A stretch of DNA of 64,000 nt from Rhodococcus jostii NBRC 16295. Its GTDB lineage: Bacteria; Actinomycetota; Actinomycetes; Mycobacteriales; Mycobacteriaceae. How positions within the stretch are numbered: position 1 is the first letter of the stretch; the number at the start of each line of letters is the position of its first letter. The DNA lies in NCBI RefSeq assembly GCF_001894825.1, contig NZ_BCWY01000046.1, forward strand, positions 1 to 64,000, in the 5' to 3' direction. Under the pieces are notes generated by a model that was not told the origin of the DNA, ran no database searches, and saw only the letters and a program-made list of their open reading frames with translations. This document shows positions 8,800-16,610 of this stretch, one piece after another. The position numbers and the translations under genes were made by a program.

Positions 8800-9663
8800 A
8801 TGAACACTTCCACGCCCGGCGGTGGCGATGCAGCCACCGCACAGGACCCGACAGACTCCCCGTCGATCGCCGTCGCTGTGGTGGCCGCGCCCGCCGCGAG
8901 TGGCGCCGGGTGGGTCGACGACGTCCGCCGGATCGAGGACCAGGGCTACTCCGGCGTCCTGGTGCCCGACACCCTGTGGACGGTCTCACCGTTCCCGGCG
9001 CTCGCTGCGGCGGGCGCGGTGACCAGAACGCTGACACTACGCAGTTGGGTGCTCGCCGCACCCTTGCGCAGCCGAACTGCGCTCGTCCGCGAGGTGAAGG
9101 CCCTCCACACACTTTCGGACGGCCGATTCGAACTCGGAATCGGGGTGGGCCGCCCGGATGCCGAGAGCGAGGCCGGGCGGCTGGGACTGCCGTGGCCGTC
9201 CGGGGCCGAGCGACGGCGGCAGCTCGAGGACGCCGTCCGGGCAGTGCACGACGAGGTCGACCCGGACGTGCCGGTGGTCGTGGCGGCGAGCGGGCCTCGC
9301 ATGCTGGCGACGGCGGGGCGAGTGGCCGATCGCATCGCGCCGGCACTGAGCCCCCTGGCCACGGAGAACGAACTTGCCGATGCGATTGCGCGCGTTCGGT
9401 CTTCCACCGGCCGACCGGTTCATCTCACCCAATCGCTGGTCGGCTTCGGCGACCACTTACCGACCTGGTACACGCGGTCGGGCATGGACGTGGCCCAGTT
9501 GGTCGAGGCGGGTGCCGTGGGGTTTCCCGCCGGCGACCCCGACGGGGTCGCGTGGGCGCTGATCGACCGCAGTCGGCGGTACGGGATCGACGAGTACACC
9601 GTTCCCGGCGAGCTCTCCGATGCATTCATCCCGATCCTCGAACGGTTGGGGGCCCGGACCTGA
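8800..9663 (+). CDS. LLM-class (luciferase-like) flavin-dependent oxidoreductase
   Basis: 287 aa, TIM-barrel bacterial-luciferase family; N-terminal VAAPAASGAGWVDDVRRIED, then TRTLTLRSWVLAAPLRSRTAL and the FELGIGVGRPDAESEAG segment. Members bind FMN or F420. The open frame continues far upstream but only this part has normal family content; ATG at 8800. A GC-rich inverted repeat spans its stop. No neighbour indicates the substrate. Confidence 0.85.
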   Translation: MNTSTPGGGDAATAQDPTDSPSIAVAVVAAPAASGAGWVDDVRRIEDQGYSGVLVPDTLWTVSPFPALAAAGAVTRTLTLRSWVLAAPLRSRTALVREVKALHTLSDGRFELGIGVGRPDAESEAGRLGLPWPSGAERRRQLEDAVRAVHDEVDPDVPVVVAASGPRMLATAGRVADRIAPALSPLATENELADAIARVRSSTGRPVHLTQSLVGFGDHLPTWYTRSGMDVAQLVEAGAVGFPAGDPDGVAWALIDRSRRYGIDEYTVPGELSDAFIPILERLGART

Positions 9664-9675
9664 CGGCCCGGGCCC
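9650..9675. terminator. GC-rich hairpin between convergent genes
   Basis: Arms GGGCCCGG (9650-9657) and CCGGGCCC (9668-9675) flank the stop codon of the oxidoreductase gene, facing the end of the efflux pump gene at 9689. No T-run, as is common for actinobacterial terminators. Confidence 0.45.
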
Positions 9676-9688
9676 TCCCTCCGACAGG

Positions 9689-11131
9689 TCACGTCGACGC
9701 CAGCACCGCCTTCGACCGTCCCGGCATGAGGGCCGCGGCAATGACCGCGACCGCCACGAATCCGGCTCCCACGTACAGAGCGGGTGCGAGGGCGTCGATG
9801 TAGCCGGTCGGCGTCAGGCTGCCGCCCGCACCGAGGAACACCGCGGTCAGGAGCGCGATGCCCAGCGCGACACCGATCTCGCGGAGTGTCGCGTTGGTCG
9901 AACTGGCCGTGCCGTGGTCGGCCTCGGGCATGTCGGCGAGGACGGCGGTCGCGTTGGGCGCGAACGTCAGACCCATCCCTGCCCCGGCCATCACGAACGC
10001 GGGAATCATGCTGCCGTAGGTGGCGCCGGGAACGATGAGCGACGCCATCCAGAGCAGCGACAGCCCCTGCAGGACCAGTCCGGTGACGAGGAGCGTCCGC
10101 ACCCCCAGCCTCGGCGCGAGGAGGCCCGCGATGGGCGCCACCAGCATCGGAGCGGCCGTCCACGGCAGCGTCCGCAGACCGGCCTCGAACGGGGAGTACC
10201 CCATCACGATCTGGAGGTACTGCGACAGGAGGAAGACGGCACCCATCATTCCGAGCGTGAATGTCAGGCCGATGACGTTGGCGAGGGAGAACTGGCGGGA
10301 CCGGAACAGTCGCAGCGGCATCACGGGGAAGGGTGTCCGCAGCTCGCGCACCACGAACGCGGCGAGCAACACCGCGGACGCGAGCAGCGCGCCGAGCACC
10401 GTGGTGCTGGTCCAGCCGTCGTCGTTGCCGTGCACGATGCCCCAGACCCCGAGGAACACGGCAGCGCCGGCCAGGACGCCGCCGAGCGGATCGAGCGGCT
10501 GCCGCTTCCCCGTCGACTCGCCGAGTGCGTAGAGCGCCAACGGGATCGCGACCGCCGCGACGGGAACGTTGATCCAGAACACGGCCTGCCACGACACCCC
10601 GTCGACGACGGCGCCGCCGACCACGGGGCCCAGCGCGACGCCGAGACCCGACACGCCACCCCACACCCCGATGGCCAGTGCGCGCTTGGCGAGCGGCACG
10701 GCACCGGCGAGCAGGGTCAGGGAGAGCGGCATGATCGCGGCCGCGCCGACGCCCTGGACGGCGCGCGCGGCGATGAGCATCTCGGAGGTGGTCGACAGCG
10801 CCGACGCGATCGAGGCCAGCGCGAAAAGCACTATTCCCCAGAGAAATACGCGACGGCGGCCGAGCCGGTCACCCAGCGCCGACAGGGTGAGCATCAACGT
10901 CGCGAAGGCGAGCGTGTAGGCGTTCATGAACCACTGCAGCTGCCCCACCGACGCGCCGAGGTCGCGCTGGATCACGGGCAGGGCGCTGGTCATCACCAGG
11001 TTGTCGAGCGTCGCCATGAACATCGGTATCGAGGCGGCGACGATCGCCAGCCAGACCGGCACGACCCGGCTGCGGCCCAGCCGCGAGGGGGGCGCCGATT
11101 CGTGTTCCAGGCGTTCGGAGAGTGTCGTCAT
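9689..11131 (-). CDS. MFS drug efflux transporter, DHA2 (14-TM) type
   Basis: 480 aa with about 14 hydrophobic segments. DHA2 motifs are visible: MATLDNLVMTSALPVIQRDL in TM1, GDRLGRRRVFLWG (motif A), and the antiporter motif C region GVSGLGVALGPVVGGAVVD. Exports hydrophobic toxic compounds with proton antiport. Divergent from a TetR-family gene (11242); the 110-bp space between them holds a long inverted repeat, so it is very probably the TetR-controlled target. Confidence 0.9.
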   Translation of the reverse strand: MTTLSERLEHESAPPSRLGRSRVVPVWLAIVAASIPMFMATLDNLVMTSALPVIQRDLGASVGQLQWFMNAYTLAFATLMLTLSALGDRLGRRRVFLWGIVLFALASIASALSTTSEMLIAARAVQGVGAAAIMPLSLTLLAGAVPLAKRALAIGVWGGVSGLGVALGPVVGGAVVDGVSWQAVFWINVPVAAVAIPLALYALGESTGKRQPLDPLGGVLAGAAVFLGVWGIVHGNDDGWTSTTVLGALLASAVLLAAFVVRELRTPFPVMPLRLFRSRQFSLANVIGLTFTLGMMGAVFLLSQYLQIVMGYSPFEAGLRTLPWTAAPMLVAPIAGLLAPRLGVRTLLVTGLVLQGLSLLWMASLIVPGATYGSMIPAFVMAGAGMGLTFAPNATAVLADMPEADHGTASSTNATLREIGVALGIALLTAVFLGAGGSLTPTGYIDALAPALYVGAGFVAVAVIAAALMPGRSKAVLAST

Positions 11132-11189
11132 GACGGGTCCTCATATCCGAGTCGTGGGGGTGCGGGCACGTACGGGAAGTCTTGTAAGC

Positions 11190-11230
11190 ATCAGATGATT
11201 ACTTATTTCGAAGACTAGTAATCGACTGAT
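11190..11230. promoter_or_regulatory. Interrupted inverted repeat, candidate TetR operator
   Basis: Left half ATCAGatGATTACT (11190-11203) is mirrored by AGTAATCgaCTGAT (11217-11230), centred on 11210: 12 of 14 arm positions pair, the two unpaired ones being symmetrical. The 13-bp middle is AT-rich. It lies in the AT-rich divergent promoter region, 12 bp before the TetR ATG. Large palindromes of this size are usual for TetR/QacR-type repressors. Confidence 0.75.
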
Positions 11231-11241
11231 AACATGTCAAC

Positions 11242-11841
11242 ATGGCATCGCCCGTGAAACAGACCCGGATGAGCGCGACCGAGCGTCGCGAACTCGTACT
11301 GGCAGCCGCCTCCCGCGCGTTCGCCAGGGACGGCTATCACGGCACCAGCACCGACGCCGTCGCACGCGAGGCGGGGGTGTCCCAGCCCTACGTGGTGCGC
11401 ATGTTCGGTTCGAAGTCGCGACTGTTCGCCGACGTCTTCGACCGGGCGATGCGTCGGATCATGGACGCCTTCGAGCCCTGTTTCGACGATGTCGCCGCCG
11501 ACCCCGAGAACGACGAGTCGTGGCTTCCGATGGGCATCGCGTACACCGAACTGCTCGAAGACCGCGACCTCCTGCTCGTCATGATGCACGGCTTTACGTC
11601 CGGCGCGAACCCGGAGATCGGCGCCCTGGCGCGCGACTGGATGTCCCGGCTCTACACGCAGATCCGAACACGAACGGGGTGCAGCCCCGAACGGGCCCGC
11701 ACCTTCATCGCCAACGGAATGCTGCTCAACACCCTGCTCGCCATGCAAGTGCCCGAGCATGCCGGGCAGGATCCGGCGCTCGAGGAACTGGCCGTGTGCG
11801 CGTTCGGCAGCACCCTGGACGCTGCGGCCTCCGAGAACTGA
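11242..11841 (+). CDS. TetR-family transcriptional regulator
   Basis: 199 aa. N-terminal HTH (residues ~13-60): STDAVAREAGVSQPYVVRMF then GSKSRLFADVFD; the C-terminal helical ligand domain (EPCFDDVAADPENDES onward) is typical of TetR_C. ATG at 11242. Divergent from the DHA2 pump with a 41-bp inverted repeat in between, so most likely an autorepressor and repressor of the pump that responds to its substrate. Confidence 0.92.
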   Translation: MASPVKQTRMSATERRELVLAAASRAFARDGYHGTSTDAVAREAGVSQPYVVRMFGSKSRLFADVFDRAMRRIMDAFEPCFDDVAADPENDESWLPMGIAYTELLEDRDLLLVMMHGFTSGANPEIGALARDWMSRLYTQIRTRTGCSPERARTFIANGMLLNTLLAMQVPEHAGQDPALEELAVCAFGSTLDAAASEN

Positions 11842-11925
11842 TCCGTGATCGGCGATTTCCGCTCTTGATCTTGCTCATCGGACAGGCGGCGGGGCACGAT
11901 GGAAGCGTGCGGAAGGGGCGTCGCC

Positions 11926-12546
11926 GTGGACCGAGCCGTTGAGTCTCGACTGAGCTATTCCGACCGGGAGGGTCACCACCACACCGTGGACCTCTCCCCC
12001 ACGTCGGCGCGCGTCACGATCGGACGGTCGCCGGATTCCGATCTGCTCCTGACCGAGGACGACGAGGTCTCACGGCTCCATGCCGTCCTCGAATGCGTCG
12101 GCTCGCACTGGACCATCCTCGACGACGGGCTCTCCCGCAACGGCACCTTCGTCAACGGCGAGCGGCTCGCGGGGCGTCGACGACTCCGGCAGGGCGACAG
12201 CATCCGGATCGGCGGCACGAAGATCCGGTATCTGGAATTCGGCGGCGCACTCGACGAGGCCACCCGGATGGGCTCCGACATGCCCGACGTCCGCTCGCTC
12301 ACCGACACCCAGCGGGCGGTTCTCACGGCACTGTGCCGGCCGTACAAGCACGGCGCCGCGTTCGCGAATCCCGCCTCGAATCAGCAGATCGCCCAGGAGC
12401 TGTTCCTCAGCGTCGACGCGATCAAGACCCACCTTCGCGCGTTGTTCGCGAAGTTCGGCGTCGGCGATCTCCCCCAGAATCAGAAGCGGGTCAGCCTGGC
12501 CGAGCGGGCCATGCGCAGCGGCATCATCAACGAGCGCGACCTCTGA
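11926..12546 (+). CDS. FHA-domain protein with C-terminal HTH
   Basis: 206 aa from the GTG at 11926, which has GGAAGGGG about 7 bases upstream; an ATG at 11899 is the alternative. Residues ~20-110 form an FHA domain (VTIGRSPDSDLLL; SRLHAVLE; LSRNGTFVNGERL), which binds phosphothreonine. Residues ~125-206 look like a winged/LuxR-like HTH (ASNQQIAQELFLSVDAIKTH; LRALFAKFGVGDLPQNQKR). This suggests a transcription factor or adaptor governed by Ser/Thr protein kinases. Its stop directly abuts the stop of the convergent hydrolase gene. Confidence 0.85.
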   Translation: MDRAVESRLSYSDREGHHHTVDLSPTSARVTIGRSPDSDLLLTEDDEVSRLHAVLECVGSHWTILDDGLSRNGTFVNGERLAGRRRLRQGDSIRIGGTKIRYLEFGGALDEATRMGSDMPDVRSLTDTQRAVLTALCRPYKHGAAFANPASNQQIAQELFLSVDAIKTHLRALFAKFGVGDLPQNQKRVSLAERAMRSGIINERDL

Positions 12547-13509
12547 TCAACCGACAGCCATCAGTTCGCGGTCGAGCACGGCGGTCTCACCGTGGGCGAT
12601 CCGCTCGACCAGTCCGATGATGGCGAGCGCGACATCGGCCGCACGCTCGAGGATCACGGAGTGCCCCGCCCCGTCGACGCTCACGAGCTCCGAAGCGGGG
12701 AGCTTCGAGGCCATCGCGACGGAATGCTGGAACGGGGTGAGCATGTCCACCGAGCCGCACAGGATCAGCGACGGAATGTGAGCCAACGCAGCCAGGGAAT
12801 GCCGCTCGTCGAATCCGAGCAGGGATTCGAGGAAACTCGACATGGTCACGATGGACGTGGTGTTAACCATCGCCGCGACCAGTGCCGCCAGGCGAGGATC
12901 GACCACCCGATTACGGGCGCCTGCGGCGCGTGCGATCGCCGTGCAGACGGTCCGACCGACCCGCTTCGATCCGTGCACCACCCGGGGCGCGCGGCGCACC
13001 GCGGTGCGGAACAGCGACACTGCGGGGCTGCGCAGATGCCGTCCGAGACCGGCCTCGGCGAGATCGCACGCCGCGGTGGAGATCAGGGCCATGCCCACGA
13101 TCCGCGAACCGATGGTGTGCGGGTTCTGCCGGGTGTAGGACAGTGCGGTCATTCCGCCCATCGAGTGCCCGACGAGGACGACCGGACCGTGCGGTGCAAC
13201 GGCGTCCAGCACGGACCCGAGGTCGCGGCCCAGCTGATCAATGGTGTAGGTGGCGGCCGCCGATTCCCCGGACTCGCCGTGCCCGCGGTGATCGTAGAAG
13301 ACCATGCGAACGTCGTTGCGCCAGAAACGGACCAGCTGCTCCCGCAGCGCCCACCAGGACTCGGTGCGCAGGCAGTGACCGTGAACGAACACCACCGTGG
13401 TGGCCGCATCGGGCGAACCGAACTCGCGAACCGCAAGAGGGACGCCGTCGTCGGTCCTGACCGTGAGACGACGACCTTCGTGCTCGTGTGCAACCGGGGT
13501 GTTCGACAT
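12547..13509 (-). CDS. Alpha/beta hydrolase
   Basis: 320 aa. Alpha/beta-hydrolase fold: oxyanion HGHCLRTESWW, nucleophile elbow GHSMGGMTAL, acid after LILCGSVDMLTPF and catalytic His in GAGHSVIL; a helical cap lies at residues ~165-250. ATG at 13509 with a strong GAGGAGGACC ribosome site. Resembles lipases/esterases or haloperoxidase-like hydrolases. Upstream lie three phased ACCC-type repeats shared with the glycine-rich protein gene. Substrate unknown. Confidence 0.88.
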   Translation of the reverse strand: MSNTPVAHEHEGRRLTVRTDDGVPLAVREFGSPDAATTVVFVHGHCLRTESWWALREQLVRFWRNDVRMVFYDHRGHGESGESAAATYTIDQLGRDLGSVLDAVAPHGPVVLVGHSMGGMTALSYTRQNPHTIGSRIVGMALISTAACDLAEAGLGRHLRSPAVSLFRTAVRRAPRVVHGSKRVGRTVCTAIARAAGARNRVVDPRLAALVAAMVNTTSIVTMSSFLESLLGFDERHSLAALAHIPSLILCGSVDMLTPFQHSVAMASKLPASELVSVDGAGHSVILERAADVALAIIGLVERIAHGETAVLDRELMAVG

Positions 13510-13601
13510 GAGGTCCTCCTCGGTTTCTTCGCTCGCGGCCGGTGAAGCGTTACGTTCTTGCTCGTCCTCTACTGTGCCGCCCCTGCGCTGCCCCGAACAG
13601 G

Positions 13602-13656
13602 ACCCCCAGTGGTGGCCGGTGCACCCTGAGGTGTTGCCCATTCCACCCCTGAGGTG
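13602..13656. promoter_or_regulatory. Three phased ACCC(C)-type repeats upstream of the hydrolase gene
   Basis: Copies start at 13602 (ACCCCCAGTGGTG), 13623 (ACCCTGAGGTG) and 13645 (ACCCCTGAGGTG), spaced 21 and 22 bp, i.e. two helical turns. The nearest is 93 bp from the hydrolase ATG. The same arrangement occurs at 14750-14806. Candidate activator binding array; the regulator is unknown. The interval 13510-13842 holds this array and the terminators described below, with no gene. Confidence 0.5.
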
Positions 13657-13674
13657 GGTAGACGCAGACACGCC

Positions 13675-13699
13675 GAAGCCCCCTCGCAGAGGGGGCTTC
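13675..13699. terminator. Hairpin terminator downstream of the small exported protein gene
   Basis: Perfect 10-bp arms GAAGCCCCCT (13675-13684) and AGGGGGCTTC (13690-13699) with loop CGCAG. It lies between the end of the small exported protein gene and the promoter array of the hydrolase gene, insulating the two minus-strand units. Confidence 0.75.
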
Positions 13700-13823
13700 C
13701 CATCGGCGGAACTGCCCGATGCACCGACCGTCGAGCACGCGGCGACCGGTCCGGGTCGCTCGCGACCGGAGCAATCTGTGCCGCGACTTCAGAATGGAGC
13801 GTCCGTCTCGGCGGGGCCAGGCA

Positions 13824-13854
13824 CCCTGGGGGTGGGGACCCGTCACCCCCAGGG
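13824..13854 (-). terminator. Hairpin overlapping the stop codon of the small exported protein gene
   Basis: Arms CCCTGGGGGTG (13824-13834) and CACCCCCAGGG (13844-13854), 11 bp perfect, the second arm covering the last codons and stop of the gene. It may act with the hairpin at 13675 as a tandem terminator or protect the mRNA 3' end. Confidence 0.45.
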
Positions 13855-14139
13855 CTGCCCCTGACCGCCCCCGAAGTCGTAACCGCCGACACTCGCGCCG
13901 TCCGGACCGGCGTTGATGCCGTCGATGGCGATCACGGTGCCGACAGCCGCTCCGCCGATGGTCACTGTGCCGCCCTGAGGATTCTGTCCGGGCGCGAGGT
14001 TGCTCACCGAGGGGTCGTCGGCGGGGGCGTCGGGGGCCGCCGACGCGATGCCGGCGCCGGCGGCGAGGACGAAGAACGCGGCCGCAACGGTGGCACCCGT
14101 GCGTGTCAGAGCAGTGGAGAAGTCGAAGGACATCGACAT
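13843..14139 (-). CDS. Small exported protein, unknown function
   Basis: 98 aa. Sec signal peptide ending ...AGAGIASA near residue 35-37, then a ~60-residue acidic, Gly/Pro-rich mature part containing VTIGGAAVGTVIAIDG. ATG at 14139 is preceded by GAAAGG at good spacing; a GTG at 14154 is less likely. It shares both the AGAGIASA signal end and the IGGAAVG core with the glycine-rich protein encoded just upstream, so the two look like relatives. No known domain recognised; a secreted or envelope protein is inferred. Confidence 0.75.
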   Translation of the reverse strand: MSMSFDFSTALTRTGATVAAAFFVLAAGAGIASAAPDAPADDPSVSNLAPGQNPQGGTVTIGGAAVGTVIAIDGINAGPDGASVGGYDFGGGQGQPWG

Positions 14140-14186
14140 GGAAGAACCTTTCACAGTGCGTGGTGTCGGGGAGGGCAGTACTGGAC

Positions 14187-14222
14187 CCGAGGGGCCGGCA
14201 CCTTCGGGTGACGGCCCCTCGG
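14187..14222 (-). terminator. UUCG-capped hairpin terminator of the glycine-rich protein gene
   Basis: Outer arms CCGAGGGGCCG (14187-14197) and CGGCCCCTCGG (14212-14222), one G/A mismatch, then inner CACC/GGTG closing a TTCG tetraloop (14203-14206). This is an almost perfect 16-bp stem, 33 bp after the stop of the glycine-rich gene. There is no T-run. Confidence 0.8.
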
Positions 14223-14255
14223 ACTGTTCAGGAAGATCGCGTCATCGCGACCCGG

Positions 14256-14672
14256 TCACCAGCAGATGATGAACCCGCAGTTCTGCGTGTTGTCCGTGGT
14301 GGTCGTTTCTCCACCTGCCCCGCCGCCGCCACCCGCACCACCGGTGGCAGGACCCGCGCTGCCACCGGCACCGCCGTTGGCGCTGCCACCGTTGGCGTTG
14401 CCGCCGTTGCCCACGTTCGTGTTCACCGTGGCACCGTCTCCGACTGCCGCGCCACCGATGATGACGCCGCCGGAGTTGTCGACGTTGCCATCTGCGGATC
14501 CGCCATTGGCGCTGCCTCCTGCGCCGCCGGCGCCGCCCTGCGAGGTACCCGAGCCTCCGGCACCGCCGGCTCCACCGGGAGCCGGATCAGCGGAGGCGAT
14601 TCCCGCTCCGGCCGTGAGGGCGAAGCCCGCGATGGCGAGAGCGGAAAGAGTGCGCTTGAGGGTGTGTGCCAT
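14256..14672 (-). CDS. Small exported glycine-rich protein (PGRS-like composition)
   Basis: 138 aa. Sec signal peptide (LKRTLSALAIAGFALTAGAG, cleavage near ASA-DPAP at ~28-30), then a Gly/Ala/Asn-rich region with GGAGG, GGSANGG and NGGNANGG repeats resembling the composition, not the domain order, of mycobacterial PGRS sequences. An internal VIIGGAAVGDGATVN matches the core of the neighbouring small exported protein. The C-terminus NCGFIICW carries two cysteines and a hydrophobic end. ATG at 14672. Probably an envelope or surface protein (inference). Confidence 0.78.
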   Translation of the reverse strand: MAHTLKRTLSALAIAGFALTAGAGIASADPAPGGAGGAGGSGTSQGGAGGAGGSANGGSADGNVDNSGGVIIGGAAVGDGATVNTNVGNGGNANGGSANGGAGGSAGPATGGAGGGGGAGGETTTTDNTQNCGFIICW

Positions 14673-14749
14673 GTGTGTGAATCTCCCTGTGTGGGTGGGG
14701 GTTTTGCTTGCCACATAAGAATGCGGTGTATTCACCCACCGAAACAGGT

Positions 14750-14806
14750 ACCCCAGGGGGAGCAACCGGCACCCCGAGGGATGACCCCCGCCCACCCCTG
14801 TCGAGC
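14750..14806. promoter_or_regulatory. Three phased ACCCC-type repeats upstream of the glycine-rich protein gene
   Basis: ACCCC elements start at 14750 (ACCCCAGGGGG), 14771 (ACCCCGAGGGATG) and 14794 (ACCCCTGTCGAG), spaced 21 and 23 bp. The first is 78 bp from the start codon. Same orientation, spacing and distance as at the hydrolase promoter (13602-13656). Confidence 0.5.
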
Positions 14807-14811
14807 CCTCT

Positions 14812-16542
14812 CTACGGTCGCATTTCGTATGCCCCGTCGTAGTTTTCCGCCTGCGCCCACACCCGGGAGAATCGCGCGGCGTCCACGACCGGTCGGCGAA
14901 TCGCCCCGAGCGCCCACTTCTGCTGCGCCTCGGTGGACGACGATTTGCCTTGCAGCGCAACGGCATAGCCGGAGAAGTCGCGGATCTGGAAGTCGAAGAT
15001 CTGGTCGAGGAGGTCGCGGTCGAGACCGGCGATATCGGCCTGCTCGAGGATCAGGTGCCCGTAGACCACGAGCGAGAAGAGGTGCCCGAGGTCGAGCAGG
15101 AAATCGAGGTCTTTCTGCTGGTCCGCGTCGGGCGGGGCCGTGGTGAGCAGTTCTCTCAGCGCGGTCGCCTGCTCGTGGAACCGGGCGACGTTGGGGATGT
15201 CGGAATGCGCCTCGTACGCCGTCGTCCAGTCGTGGAACCGGATCTTGCCCGCACCACGGGTCGGACCCTGGGCCCAGAAGAAGGCGTCGTCGGCGGCGTC
15301 GAGCCGGGTGCCGATCTCCGGGTACTCCACGGGATCGAGCAGGTAGTTCGGCATGAATTTCAGGATGAGGCCGACGTTGACGTGCACCGTGCCCTCGAGC
15401 TTCGGCAGGGTGCCGATCAGCTGGGCGGCTTCCCGGAAGTAGGTGTTCTTCTCGTACCCCTTCGCCGCGATCACGTCGTGCAGGAGCGCAATCACCTTCT
15501 CCCCTTCGGAGGTGACCTTCGCCTTCGTCATCGGGTTGAACAACAGGTACCGGCGGTCGTCGAGACTCGCGCTGCGGAAGTAGTCGACCGAGCGGGCGCT
15601 GAACAGCTTCATCGCGATCAGCCGACTGTAGGCATCGACGAAGTTTCCGCGCACGTGCGCGAAATCGGTGACGGGGTTGCCGTACAGAATCCTGTTGTGC
15701 GCGTGCGTGATCGCCTCGTAGAAGGCGTGCTCGGAGATGCCGATGGAGCCGGTGCACAGGTTGAACTTGCCGACGTTGACCGTGTTCAGCGCCGCCTCGA
15801 ACGCCGCGACCCCGGTGTGGAGGATGTCCTCGTCCCGCACCGGGTAGTCCTCGAGCCGGAACGTGCTGACGTACATCTGGCCGTGCACCACATTGCCCTG
15901 CAGGTGGTACGCCGGGTGGCGACTGTCCGCGACGAAGAAGACGTACCCGTCGCTGCCCTCTACATCGGTGCGGCGGCCGAACACCGACACCATGCCCGCG
16001 ACGTTACCGTTGCCGATGTAGTACTTGTCGCCGGTCGCGGTGAACGCGAGATCCGGGTCGTTCCCGGCCGGTGTGAGCAGCATGTCCGTCGAGTAGACGT
16101 CCGCGCCGTGTTCCTTCTCCGACAGACCGAACGCCAGCACCCCGCCGTCGTCGAGGAGTTTCGCGGCGCGTTCCTTCGCGGCGCGGTTCTCGCTCATCCA
16201 GATCGGACCGAGACCGAGGATGGTGACCTGCCACGCGTACCAGTACGCCAGACCGTAGAACCCGAAGATCTCGCTGAGGGCGGCGTTGCGTGCGGCGTCC
16301 CAGCGCTTGTCCGGATCGCCGCCCGACAGCTCGGCGGGGGTGAGGAACGTGGCGAACAGCTTCTCCCGTTTCACGAACTCGAGGAAGTCGTCGGGCCAGA
16401 CGGCCTCGAGATCGTCCGCGAGCAGCCGCTTCTTGCCCCGCGCCTCGAACCATTCGATCAGCGCCCGCAGCAGTCTGCGCGTCTCCGGATCGAAATGTTC
16501 GGGATCGTAGGAGGTCGGATCGAACAGCAGGGAGTTCGTCAC
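14812..16542 (-). CDS. Acyl-CoA dehydrogenase/oxidase family protein
   Basis: 576 aa, longer than a typical ~390-aa acyl-CoA dehydrogenase. FAD/substrate-contact segments resembling the family are present: FGLSEKEHGADVYSTDM, KYYIGNGNVAGMVSVFGR and FNLCTGSIGISEHAFYEAI. The extra length at both ends suggests an acyl-CoA oxidase-like or very-long-chain form. GTG start at 16542. A perfect 14-bp inverted repeat lies just upstream. Likely role in lipid or aromatic-acid beta-oxidation; substrate unknown. Confidence 0.82.
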   Translation of the reverse strand: MTNSLLFDPTSYDPEHFDPETRRLLRALIEWFEARGKKRLLADDLEAVWPDDFLEFVKREKLFATFLTPAELSGGDPDKRWDAARNAALSEIFGFYGLAYWYAWQVTILGLGPIWMSENRAAKERAAKLLDDGGVLAFGLSEKEHGADVYSTDMLLTPAGNDPDLAFTATGDKYYIGNGNVAGMVSVFGRRTDVEGSDGYVFFVADSRHPAYHLQGNVVHGQMYVSTFRLEDYPVRDEDILHTGVAAFEAALNTVNVGKFNLCTGSIGISEHAFYEAITHAHNRILYGNPVTDFAHVRGNFVDAYSRLIAMKLFSARSVDYFRSASLDDRRYLLFNPMTKAKVTSEGEKVIALLHDVIAAKGYEKNTYFREAAQLIGTLPKLEGTVHVNVGLILKFMPNYLLDPVEYPEIGTRLDAADDAFFWAQGPTRGAGKIRFHDWTTAYEAHSDIPNVARFHEQATALRELLTTAPPDADQQKDLDFLLDLGHLFSLVVYGHLILEQADIAGLDRDLLDQIFDFQIRDFSGYAVALQGKSSSTEAQQKWALGAIRRPVVDAARFSRVWAQAENYDGAYEMRP

Positions 16543-16548
16543 AACAGG

Positions 16549-16595
16549 CCTTTCGTCCGGACGTGTCAGGCCAAGCTAACAGTCCGGACGAAAGG
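16549..16595. promoter_or_regulatory. Perfect 14-bp inverted repeat upstream of the acyl-CoA dehydrogenase gene
   Basis: CCTTTCGTCCGGAC (16549-16562) and GTCCGGACGAAAGG (16582-16595) separated by 19 bp; each arm also contains the 8-bp palindrome GTCCGGAC. The proximal arm is 7 bp from the GTG start. The two 8-bp cores are 33 bp apart, about three helical turns, which favours an operator over a terminator; it could still terminate proS transcription. Confidence 0.6.
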
Positions 16596-16610
16596 TATGG
16601 GGCGGTTTGA

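Noticed and set aside
9620-11218. 532-codon plus-strand frame
   Set aside because: Antisense to the DHA2 transporter; product is Arg/Gly/His-rich with no membrane segments.
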